From Crossaster papposus (taxonomy: Eukaryota > Echinodermata > Asteroidea > Velatida > Solasteridae): a stretch of 64,000 nt of DNA. The notes beneath the pieces are model-generated. The model searched no databases. It was not told where the DNA came from and was given only the letters and a program-made list of their open reading frames with translations. The translations under genes and the position numbers were made by a program. Below are positions 51,301 to 62,500 of the stretch, in pieces (positions within the stretch are counted from its first letter, which is position 1; every line of letters begins with the position of its first letter). The stretch lies in the NCBI GenBank assembly GCA_037893245.1, contig JBAIAA010000606.1:372001-436000 (forward strand), in the 5' to 3' direction.

Positions 51301-52590
51301 TCTCACGGTTTGGGTTTTTTTCCAGTGAGAAGTTTGGCAATATTTTGGCTCAGATGTCGAGCTGGTGAGTGTCTCTTCATTCTCGAACAACATTGAGGTT
51401 CGCAGCTCAAATATAAGTCGAGAACATTATCCTCATTCGCAGCCATGTTTTCTTATGTGTATCTATGTACACGTGTATTGCCACATAGGCCTATGTCGCC
51501 AGTGCCCTGACGCATGAGTCTCACAGTTTGGGTCCTTTCCATTGAGAAAGTTGGCAATATTTTGGATCAGATGTCGAGCTGGTGAGTGTCTCTTCATTCT
51601 CGAACAACGTTGAGGTTCGCAGCTCAAATATAAGTCGAGAAAATTATCCTCATTCGCAGCCATGTTTTCTTATGTGTATCTATGTACACGTGTATTGCCG
51701 CATTGGCCTATGTAGCCAGTGCCCTGACGCATGAGTCTTATGTGTATCTATGTTCACGTGTATTGCCGCATTGGCCTATGTAGCCAATGCCCTGACGCAT
51801 GAGTCTCACAGTTTGGGTTCTTTCCATTTCGAAATTTGGCAATAATTTGGCTCAGATGTCGAGATGGTGAGTGTCTCTTCATTCTCGAACAACGTTGAGG
51901 TTCGCAGCTAAGATATAAGTCGAAATAATTATCCTCATTCGCCGCCACCTTTTCTTATGTGTATGTTTGTACACGTGTATTGCCGCATAGGCCTATGCCG
52001 CCAGTGGCCTGACGCATGAGTCTCACGGTTTGGGTTTTTTCCAGTGAGAAGTTTGGCAATATTTTGGCTCAGATGTCGAGCTGGTGAGTGTCTCTTCATT
52101 CTCGGTTCGCAGCTCAAATATAAGTCGAGAAAATTATCCTCATTCGCAGCCACCTTTTCTGATGTGTATGTTTGTACACTTATATTGTCACATTGGCCTA
52201 TGTCGCCAGTGCCCTGACGCATGAGTCTCACAGTTTGGGTTTTTTCCAGTGAGAAGTTTGGCAATATTTTGGCTCAGATGTCGAGCTGGTGAGTGTCTCT
52301 TCATTCTCGGTTCGCAGCTCAAATATAAGTCGAGAAAATTATCCTCATTCGCAGCCATGTTTTCTGATGTGTATGTTTGTACATTGTATTGTCGCATAGG
52401 CCTATGCCGTCAGTGCCCTGACACATGGGTCTCACGGTTTGGGTTTTTTTCCAGTGAGAAGTTTGGCAATATTTTGGCTCAGATGTCGAGCTGGTGAGTG
52501 TCTCTTCATTCTCGAACAACATTGAGGTTCGCAGCTCAAATATAAGTCGAGAACATTATCCTCATTCGCAGCCATGTTTTCTTATGTGTA
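48325..52590 (-). repeat. Local amplification in block C: 2499-bp tandem repeat plus an 1129-bp partial copy
   Basis: Landmarks at 48325, 48512, 48621, 48964 and 49436 recur at 50824, 51011, 51120, 51463 and 51935 (spacing 2499). Those at 51120, 51190 and 51463 recur at 52249, 52319 and 52592 (spacing 1129). Together these give the 3628 bp by which C exceeds B here (sum 77501 to 81129). A wider 3218-bp relation (47074 to 50292, i.e. 2499+719) ties the unit to sequence just left of it. Confidence 0.83.
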
Positions 52591-52591
52591 T

Positions 52592-55500
52592 CTATGTACA
52601 CGTGTATTGCCACATAGGCCTATGTCGCCAGTGCCCTGACGCATGAGTTTCACAGTTTGGGTTCTTTCTATTGAGAAATTTGGCAATATTTTGGCTCCGA
52701 TGTCGAGCTGGTGAGTGTCTCTTCATTCTCGAACAACGTTGAGGTTCGCAGCTCAGATATAAGTCTAGAAAATTATCCTCATTCGCAGCCATGTTTTCTT
52801 ATGTGTATCTATGTACACGTGTATTGCCGCGTAGGCCTATGCCGTCAGTGCCCTGACGCAAGAGTCTCACAGTTTGGGTTCTTTCTATTGAGAAATTTGG
52901 CAATATTTTGGCCCCGATGTCGAGCTGGTGAGTGTCTCTTCATTCTCGAACAACGTTGAGGTTCGCAGCTCAAATATAAGTCGAGAACATTATCCTCATT
53001 CGCAGCTATGTTTTCTTATGTGTATCTATGTACACGTGTATTGCCGCATAGGCCTATGTCGCCAGTCCCCTCACGCATGAGTCTCACAGTTTGGGTTCTT
53101 TCTATTGAGAAATTTGGCAATATTTTGGCTCCGATGTCGAGCTGGTGAGTGTCTCTTCATTCTCGAACAACGTTGAGGTTCGCAGCTCAAATATAAGTCG
53201 AGAACATTATCCTCATTCGCAGCAATGTTTTCTTATGTGTATCTATGTACACGTGTATTGCCGCATAGGCCTATGTCGCCAGTGCCCTGACGCATGAGTC
53301 TCACAGTTTGGGTTCCTTATATTGAGAAATTTGGCAATATTTTGGCTCCGATGTCGAGCTGGTGAGTGTCTCTTCATTCTCGAACAACATTGAGGTTCGC
53401 AGCTCAAATATAAGTCGAGAACATTATCCTCATTCGCAGCCATGTTTTCTTATGTGTATCTATGTACACTTGTATTGCCGCATATGCCTATGTCGCCAGT
53501 GCCCTGACGCATGAGTTTCACAGTTTGGGTTCTTTCTATTGAGAAATTTGGCAATATTTTGGCTCCGATGTCGAGCTGGTGAGTGTCTCTTCATTCTCGA
53601 ACAACGATGAGGTTCGCAGCTCAAATAAAAGTCGAGAAAATTATCCTCATTCGCAGCCACCTTTTCTGATGTGTATGTTTGTACACGTGTATTGCCGCAT
53701 AGGCCTATGCCGCCAGTGGCCTGATGCATGAGTCTCACGGTTTGGGTTTTTTCCAGTGAGAAGTTTGGCAATATTTTGGCTCAGATGTCGAGCTGGTGAG
53801 TGTCTCTTCATTCTCGAACAACGTTGAGGTTCGCAGCTCAGATATAAGTCTAGAAAATTATCGTCATTCGCAGCCATGTTTTCTTATGTGTATATATGTA
53901 CACGTGTATTGCCGCATTGGCCTATGTCGCCAGTGCCCTGACGCATGAGTCTCACAGTTTGGGTCCTTTCCATTGAGAAAGTTGGCAATATTTTGGATCA
54001 GATGTCGAGCTGGTGAGTGTCTCTTCATTCTCGAACAACGTTGAGGTTCGCAGCTCAAATATAAGTCGAGAAAATTATCCTCATTCGCAGCCATGTTTTC
54101 TTATGTGTATCTATGTACACGTGTATTGCCGCATTGGCCTATGTAGCCAGTGCCCTGACGCATGAGTCTTATGTGTATCTATGTACACGTGTATTGCCGC
54201 ATTGGCCTATGTAGCCAATGCCCTGACGCATGAGTCTCACAGTTTGGGTTCTTTCCATTTCGAAATTTGGCAATAATTTGGCTCAGATGTCGAGATGGTG
54301 AGTGTCTCTTCATTCTCGAACAACGTTGAGGTTCGCAGCTAAGATATAAGTCGAAATAATTATCCTCATTCGCCGCCACCTTTTCTTATGTGTATGTTTG
54401 TACACGTGTATTGCCGCATAGGCCTATGCCGCCAGTGGCCTGACGCATGAGTCTCACGGTTTGGGTTTTTTCCAGTGAGAAGTTTGGCAATATTTTGGCT
54501 CAGATGTCGAGCTGGTGAGTGTCTCTTCATTCTCGAACAACGTTGAGGTTCGCAGCTCAAATATAAGTCGAGAAAATTATCCTCATTCGCAGCCATGTTT
54601 TCTGATGTGTATGTTTGTACATTGTATTGTCGCATAGGCCTATGCCGTCAGTGCCCTGACACATGGGTCTCACGGTTTGGGTTTTTTTCCAGTGAGAAGT
54701 TTGGCAATATTTTGGCTCAGATGTCGAGCTGGTGAGTGTCTCTTCATTCTCGAACAACGTTGAGGTTCGCAGCTCAGATATAAGTCTAGAAAATTATCCT
54801 CATTCGCAGCCATGTTTTCTTATGTGTATCTATGTACACGTGTATTGCCGCGTAGGCCTATGCCGTCAGTGCCCTGACGCAAGAGTCTCACAGTTTGGGT
54901 TCTTTCTATTGAGAAATTTGGCAATATTTTGGCCCCGATGTCGAGCTGGTGAGTGTCTCTTCATTCTCGAACAACGTTGAGGTTCGCAGCTCAAATATAA
55001 GTCGAGAACATTATCCTCATTCGCAGCTATGTTTTCTTATGTGTATCTATGTACACGTGTATTGCCGCATAGGCCTATGTCGCCAGTCCCCTCACGCATG
55101 AGTCTCACAGTTTGGGTTCTTTCTATTGAGAAATTTGGCAATATTTTGGCTCCGATGTCGAGCTGGTGAGTGTCTCTTCATTCTCGAACAACGTTGAGGT
55201 TCGCAGCTCAAATATAAGTCGAGAACATTATCCTCATTCGCAGCAATGTTTTCTTATGTGTATCTATGTACACGTGTATTGCCGCATAGGCCTATGTCGC
55301 CAGTGCCCTGACGCATGAGTCTCACAGTTTGGGTTCCTTATATTGAGAAATTTGGCAATATTTTGGCTCCGATGTCGAGCTGGTGAGTGTCTCTTCATTC
55401 TCGAACAACATTGAGGTTCGCAGCTCAAATATAAGTCGAGAACATTATCCTCATTCGCAGCCATGTTTTCTTATGTGTATCTATGTACACGTGTATTGCC

Positions 55501-58500
55501 GCATAGGCCTATGTCGCCAGTGCCCTGACGCATGAGTTTCACGGTTTGGGTTTTTTCCAGTGAGAAGTTTGGCAATATTTTGGCTCAGATGTCGAGCTGG
55601 TGAGTGTCTCTTCATTCTCGAACAACGTTGAGGTTCGCAGCTCAAATATAAGTCGAGAAAATTATCCTCATTCGCACCCACCTTTTCTGATGTGTATGTT
55701 TGTACAGTTGTATTGCCGCGTAGGCCTATGCCGTCAGTGCCCTGACGCAAGAGTCTCACAGTTTGGGTTCTTTCTATTGAGAAATTTGGCAATATTTTGG
55801 CTCCGATGTCGAGCTGGTGAGTGTCTCTTCATTCTCGAACAACGTTGAGGTTCGCAGCCCAAATATAAGTCGAGAACATTATCCTCATTCGCAGCCATGT
55901 TTTCTTATGTGTATCTATGTACACGTGTATTGCCGCATAGGCCTATGTTGCCAGTGCCCTGACGCATGAGTTTCACGGTTTGGGTTTTTTCCAGTGAGAA
56001 GTTTGGCAATATTTTGGCTCAGATGTCGAGCTGGTGAGTGTCTCTTCATTCTCGAACAACGTTGAGGTTCGCAGCTCAAATATAAGTCGAGAAAATTATC
56101 CTCATTCGCACCCACCTTTTCTGATGTGTATCTATGTACACGTGTATTGCCGCATTGGCCTAGGTCGCCAGTGCCCTGACGCATGAGTCTCACAGTTTGG
56201 GTTCTTTCTATTGAGAAATTTGGCAATATTTTGGCTCCGATGTCGAGCTGGTGAGTGTCTCTTCATTCTCGAACAACGTTGAGGTTCGCAGCTCAAATAT
56301 AAGTCGAGAACATTATCCTCATTCGCAGCTATGTTTTCTTATGTGTATCTATGTACACGTGTATTGCCGCATAGGCCTATGTCGCCAGTCCCCTCACGCA
56401 TGAGTCTCACAGTTTGGGTTCTTTCTATTGAGAAATTTGGCAATATTTTGGCTCAGATGTCGAGCTGGTGAGTGTCTCTTCATTCTCGAACAACGTTGAG
56501 GTTCGCAGCTCAAATATAAGTCGAGAACATTATCCTCATTCGCAGCAATGTTTTCTTATGTGTATCTATGTACACGTGTATTGCCGCATAGGCCTATGTC
56601 GCCAGTGCCCTGACGCATGAGTCTCACAGTTTGGGTCCTTTCCATTGAGAAAGTTGGCAATATTTTGGCTCCGATGTCGAGCTGGTGAGTGTCTCTTCAT
56701 TCTCGAACAACGTTGAGGTTCGCAGCTCAAATATAAGTCGAGAACATTATCCTCATTCGCAGCAATGTTTTCTTATGTGTATCTATGTACACGTGTATTG
56801 CCGCATAGGCCTATGTCGCCAGTGCCCTGACGCATGAGTCTCACAGTTTGGGTCCTTTCCATTGAGAAAGTTGGCAATATTTTGGCTCCGATGTCGAGCT
56901 GGTGAGTGTCTCTTCATTCTCGAACAACGTTGAGGTTCGCAGCTCAAATATAAGTCGAGAACATTATCCTCATTCGCAGCAATGTTTTCTTATGTGTATC
57001 TATGTACACGTGTATTGCCGCATAGGCCTATGTCGCCAGTGCCCTGACGCATGAGTCTCACAGTTTGGGTTCCTTATATTGAGAAATTTGGCAATATTTT
57101 GGCTCAGATGTCGAGCTGGTGAGTGTCTCTTCATTCTCGAACAACGTTGAGGTTCGCAGCTCAAATATAAGTCGAGAAAATTATCCTCATTCGCACCCAC
57201 CTTTTCTGATGTGTATGTTTGTACAGTTGTATTGCCGCGTAGGCCTATGCCGTCAGTGCCCTGACGCAAGAGTCTCACAGTTTGGGTTCTTTCTATTGAG
57301 AAATTTGGCAATATTTTTGCTCCGATGTCGAGCTGGTGAGTGTCTCTTCATTCTCGAACAACGTTGAGGTTCGCAGCCCAAATATAAGTCGAGAACATTA
57401 TCCTCATTCGCAGCCATGTTTTCTTATGTGTATCTATGTACACGTGTATTGCCGCATAGGCCTATGTCGCCAGTGCCCTGACGCTTGAGTTTCACGGTTT
57501 AGGTTTTTTCCAGTGAGAAGTTTGGCAATATTTTGGCTCAGATGTCGAGCTGGTGAGTGTCTCTTCATTCTCGAACAACGTTGAGGTTCGCAGCTCAAAT
57601 ATAAGTCGAGAAAATTATCCTCATTCGCACCCACCTTTTCTGATGTGTATCTATGTACACGTGTATTGCCGCATTGGCCTAGGTCGCCAGTGCCCTGACG
57701 CATGAGTCTCACAGTTTGGGTTCTTTCTATTGAGAAATTTGGCAATATTTTGGCTCAGATGTCGAGCTGGTGAGTGTCTCTTCATTCTCGAACAACGTTG
57801 AGGTTCGCAGCTCAAATATAAGTCTAGAAAATTATGCTCATTCGCAGCCATGTTTTCTTATGTGTATCTATGTACACGTGTATTGCCGCATTGGCCTAGG
57901 TCGCCAGTGCCCTGACGCATGAGTCTCACAGTTTGGGTTCTTTCTATTGAGAAATTTGGCAATATTTTGGCTCCGATGTCGAGCTGGTGAGTGTCTCTTC
58001 ATTCTCGAACAACGTTGAGGTTCGCAGCTCAAATATAAGTCGAGAACATTATCCTCATTCGCAGCTATGTTTTCTTATGTGTATCTATGTACACGTGCAT
58101 TGCCGCATAGGCCTATGTCGCCAGTCCCCTCACGCATGAGTCTCACAGTTTGGGTTCTTTCTATTGAGAAATTTGGCAATATTTTGGCTCCGATGTCGAG
58201 CTGGTGAGTGTCTCTTCATTCTCGAACAACGTTGAGGTTCGCAGCTCAAATATAAGTCGAGAACATTATCCTCATTCGCAGCAATGTTTTCTTATGTGTA
58301 TCTATGTACACGTGTATTGCCGCATAGGCCTATGTCGCCAGTGCCCTGACGCATGAGTCTCACAGTTTGGGTTCCTTATATTGAGAAATTTGGCAATATT
58401 TTGGCTCCGATGTCGAGCTGGTGAGTGTCTCTTCATTCTCGAACAACATTGAGGTTCGCAGCTCAAATATAAGTCGAGAACATTATCCTCATTCGCATCA

Positions 58501-59590
58501 TGTTTTCTTATGTGTATCTATGTACACGTGTATTGCCGCATAGGCCTATGTCGCCAGTGCCCTGACGCATGAGTTTCACGGTTTGGGTTTTTTCCAGTGA
58601 GAAGTTTGGCAATATTTTGGCTCAGATGTCGAGCTGGTGAGTGTCTCTTCATTCTCGAACAACGTTGAGGTTCGCAGCTCAAATATAAGTCGAGAAAATT
58701 ATCCTCATTCGCACCCACCTTTTCTGATGTGTATGTTTGTACACTTGTATTGCCGCGTAGGCCTATGCCGTCAGTGCCCTGACGCAAGAGTCTCACAGTT
58801 TGGGTTCTTTCTATTGAGAAATTTGGCAATATTTTGGCTCCGATGTCGAGCTGGTGAGTGTCTCTTCATTCTCGAACAACGTTGAGGTTCGCAGCTCAAA
58901 TATAAGTCGAGAACATTATCCTCATTCGCAGCCATGTTTTCTTATGTGTATCTATGTACACGTGTATTGCCGCATAGGCCTATGTCGCCAGTGCCCTGAC
59001 GCATGAGTTTCACGGTTTGGGTTTTTTCCGGTGGGAAGTTTGGCAATATTTTGGCTCAGATGTCGAGCTGGTGAGTGTCTCTTCATTCTCGAACAACGTT
59101 GAGGTTCGCAGCTCAAATATAAGTCGAGAAAATTATCCTCATTCGCACCCACCTTTTCTGATGTGTATGTTTGTACACTTGTATTGCCGCATAGGCCTAT
59201 GCCGTCAGTGCCCTGACACATAGGTCTCACGGTTTGGGTTTTTTCCAGTGAGAAGTTTGGCAATATTTTGGCTCAGATGTCGAGCTGGTGAGTGTCTCTT
59301 CATTCTCGAACAACGTTGAGGTTCGCAGCTCAGATATAAGTCTAGAAAATTATCCTCATTCGCAGCCATGTTTTCTTATGTGTATCTATGTACACGTGTA
59401 TTGCCGCATTGGCCTAGGTCGCCAGTGCCCTGACGCATGAGTCTCACAGTTTGGGTTCGTTTTATTGAGAAATTTGGCAATATTTTGGCTCCGATGTCGA
59501 GCTGGTGAGTGTCTCTTCATTCTCGAACAACGTTGAGGTTCGCAGCTCAAATATAAGTCGAGAACATTATCCTCATTCGCAGCTATGTTT
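52592..59590 (-). repeat. Block C segment 3, mirror of B 21540-28537 and direct repeat of A about 4130-10040
   Basis: About 6.7 kb is collinear with B without net length change. Relative to A it has the four monomers that A lost near 6250 and the one A lost near 8900. Shared rare variants include CAGTTGTATTGCC at about 55705 and 57224 (A: 6375 and 7893) and GGTTTAGGTTTT at about 57496 (A about 8166). Confidence 0.85.
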
Positions 59591-62500
59591 TCTTATGTGT
59601 ATCTATGTACACGTGTATTGCCGCATAGGCCTATGTCGCCAGTGCCCTGACGCATGAGTCTCACAGTTTGGGTTCCTTATATTGAGAAATTTGGCAATAT
59701 TTTGGCTCCGATGTCGAGCTGGTGAGTGTCTCTTCATTCTCGAACAACATTGAGGTTCGCAGCTCAAATATAAGTCGAGAACATTAACCTCATTCGCAGC
59801 CATGTTTTCTTATGTGTATCTATGTACACGTGTATTGCCGCATAGGCCTATGTCGCCAGTGCCCTGACGCATGAGTCTCACAGTTTGGGTCCTTTCCATT
59901 GAGAAAGTTGGCAATATTTTGGCTCCGATGTCGAGCTGGTGAGTGTCTCTACATTCTCGAACAACGTTGAGGTTCGCAGCTCAGATATAAGTCTAGAAAA
60001 TTATCCTCATTCGCAGCCATGTTTTCTTATGTGTATGTTTGTACACGTGTATTGCCGCATTGGCCTATGTCGCCAGTGCCCAGTCGCATGAGTCTCACGG
60101 TTTGGTTTTTTTACAGTGAGAAATTTGGCAATATTTTGGCTCCGATGTCGAGCTGCTGAGTGTCTCTTCATTCTCGAACAACGTTGAGGTTCGCAGCTCA
60201 AATATAAGTCGAGAAAATTATCCTCATTCGCAGCCATGTTTTCTTATGTGTATCTATGTACACGTGTATTGCCGCATTGGCCTATGTAGCCAGTGCCCTG
60301 ACGCATGAGTCTTATGTGTATCTATGTACACGTGTATTGCCGCATTGGCCTATGTAGCCAGTGCCCTGACGCATGAGTCTCACAGTTTGGGTTCTTTCCA
60401 TTTCGAAATTTGGCAATAATTTGGCTCAGATGTCGAGATGGTGAGTGTCTCTTCATTCTCGAACAACGTTGAGGTTCGCAGCTAAGATATAAGTCGAAAT
60501 AATTATCACCATTCGCCGCCACCTTTTCTTATGTGTATGTTTGTACACGTGTATTGCCGCATAGGCCTATGCCGCCAGTGGCCTGACGCATGAGTCTCAC
60601 GGTTTGGTTTTTTTCCAGTGAGAAATTTGGCAATATTTTGGCTCAGATGTCGAGCTGGTGAGTGTCTCTTCATTCTCGAACAACGTTGAGGTTCGCAGCT
60701 CAAATATAAGTCGAGAAAATTATCCTCATTCGCAGCCACCTTTTCTGATGTGTATGTTTGTACACTTGTATTGCCGCATAGGCCTATGCCGTCAGTGCCC
60801 TGACACATGGGTCTCACGGTTTGGGTTTTTTCCAGTGGGAAATTTGGCAATATTTTGGCTGAGATGTCCAGCTGGTGAGTGTCTCTTCATTCTCGAACAA
60901 CGTTGAGGTTCGCAGCTCAAATATAAGTCGAGAAAATTATCCTCATTCGCAGCCATGTTTTTTTATGTGTATCTATGTACACATGTATTGCCGCACTGGC
61001 CTATGTCGCCAGTGCCCTGACTCATGAGTCTCACAGTTTGGGTTCTTTCCTTTGAGGAATTTGGCAATATTTTGGCTCAGATGTCGAGCTGGAGAGTGTC
61101 TCTTCATTCTCGAACAACGTTGAGGTTCGCAGCTCAGATACAAGTCGAAAAAATTATCCTCATTCGCAGCCATGTTTTCTTATGTGTATCTATGTACACG
61201 TGTATTGCCGCATAGGCATATGTCGCCAGTGCCCTGATACATGAGTCTCACAGTTTGGGTTCTTTCTATTGAGAAATTTGGCAATATTTTGACTCAGATG
61301 TCGAGCTGGTGAGTGTCTCTACATTCTCGAACAACGTTGAGGTTCGCAGCTCAGATATAAGTCTAGAAAATTATCCTCATTCGCAGCCATGTTTTCTTAT
61401 GTGTATGTTTGTACACGTGTATTGCCGCATTGGCCTATGTCGCCAGTGCCCAGACGCATGAGTCTCACGGTTTGGTTTTTTTCCAGTGAGAAATTTGGCA
61501 ATATTTTGGCTCAGATGTTGAGCTGGTGAGTGTCTCTTCATTTTCAAACAACGTTGAGGTTTGCAGCTAAGATATAAGTCGAGAAAATTATCCTCATTCG
61601 CAGCCACCTTTTCTGATGTGTATCTATGTACACGTGTATTGCCGCACTGGCCTATGTCGCCAATGCCCTGACTCATGAGTCTCACAGTTTGGGTTCTTTC
61701 CATTGAGAAATTTGGCAATATTTTGGCTCAGATGTCGAGCTGCTGAGTGTCTCTTCATTCTCGAACAACGTTGAGGTTCGCAGCTCAAATATAAGTCGAG
61801 AAAATTATCCTCATTCGCAGCCATGTTTTCTTATGTGTATCTATGTACACGTGTATTGCCGCATTGGCCTATGTAGCCAGTGCCCTGACGCATGAGTCTT
61901 ATGTGTATCTATGTACACGTGTATTGCCGCATTGGCCTATGTAGCCAGTGCCCTGACGCATGAGTCTCACAGTTTGGGTTCTTTCCATTTCGAAATTTGG
62001 CAATAATTTGGCTCAGATGTCGAGATGGTGAGTGTCTCTTCATTCTCGAACAACGTTGAGGTTCGCAGCTAAGATATAAGTCGAAATAATTATCATCATT
62101 CGCCGCCACCTTTTCTTATGTGTATGTTTGTACACGTGTATTGCCGCATAGGCCTATGCCGCCAGTGGCCTGACGCATGAGTCTCACGGTTTGGTTTTTT
62201 TCCAGTGAGAAGTTTGGCAATATTTTGGCTCAGATGTCGAGCTGGTGAGTGTCTCTTCATTCTCGAACAACGTTGAGGTTCGCAGCTCAAATATAAGTCG
62301 AGAAAATTATCCTCATTCGCAGCCACCTTTTCTGATGTGTATGTTTGTAAACGTGTATTGCCGCATAGGCCTATGCCGCCAGTGGCCTGACGCATGTGTC
62401 TCATGGTTTGGGTTTTTTCCAGTGAGAAATCTGGCAATATTTTGGCTCAGATGTCGAGCTGGTGAGTGTCTCTTCATTCTCGAACAAAGTTGAGTTTCGC

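Larger units (their letters stand above)
40417..61966 (-). repeat. 285-bp monomers with a 68-bp tandem duplication, block C set (14 copies)
   Basis: The span covers the set. Copies: 40417-40552, 41136-41271, 42723-42858, 43442-43577, 44378-44513, 45097-45232, 47528-47663, 48247-48382, 49171-49306, 50746-50881, 51670-51805, 54101-54236, 60244-60379, 61831-61966. The 51670 copy has a private T at 51754 (TGTTCACG for TGTACACG). C has more copies than B because of its extra 2499- and 1129-bp units. Confidence 0.88.
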
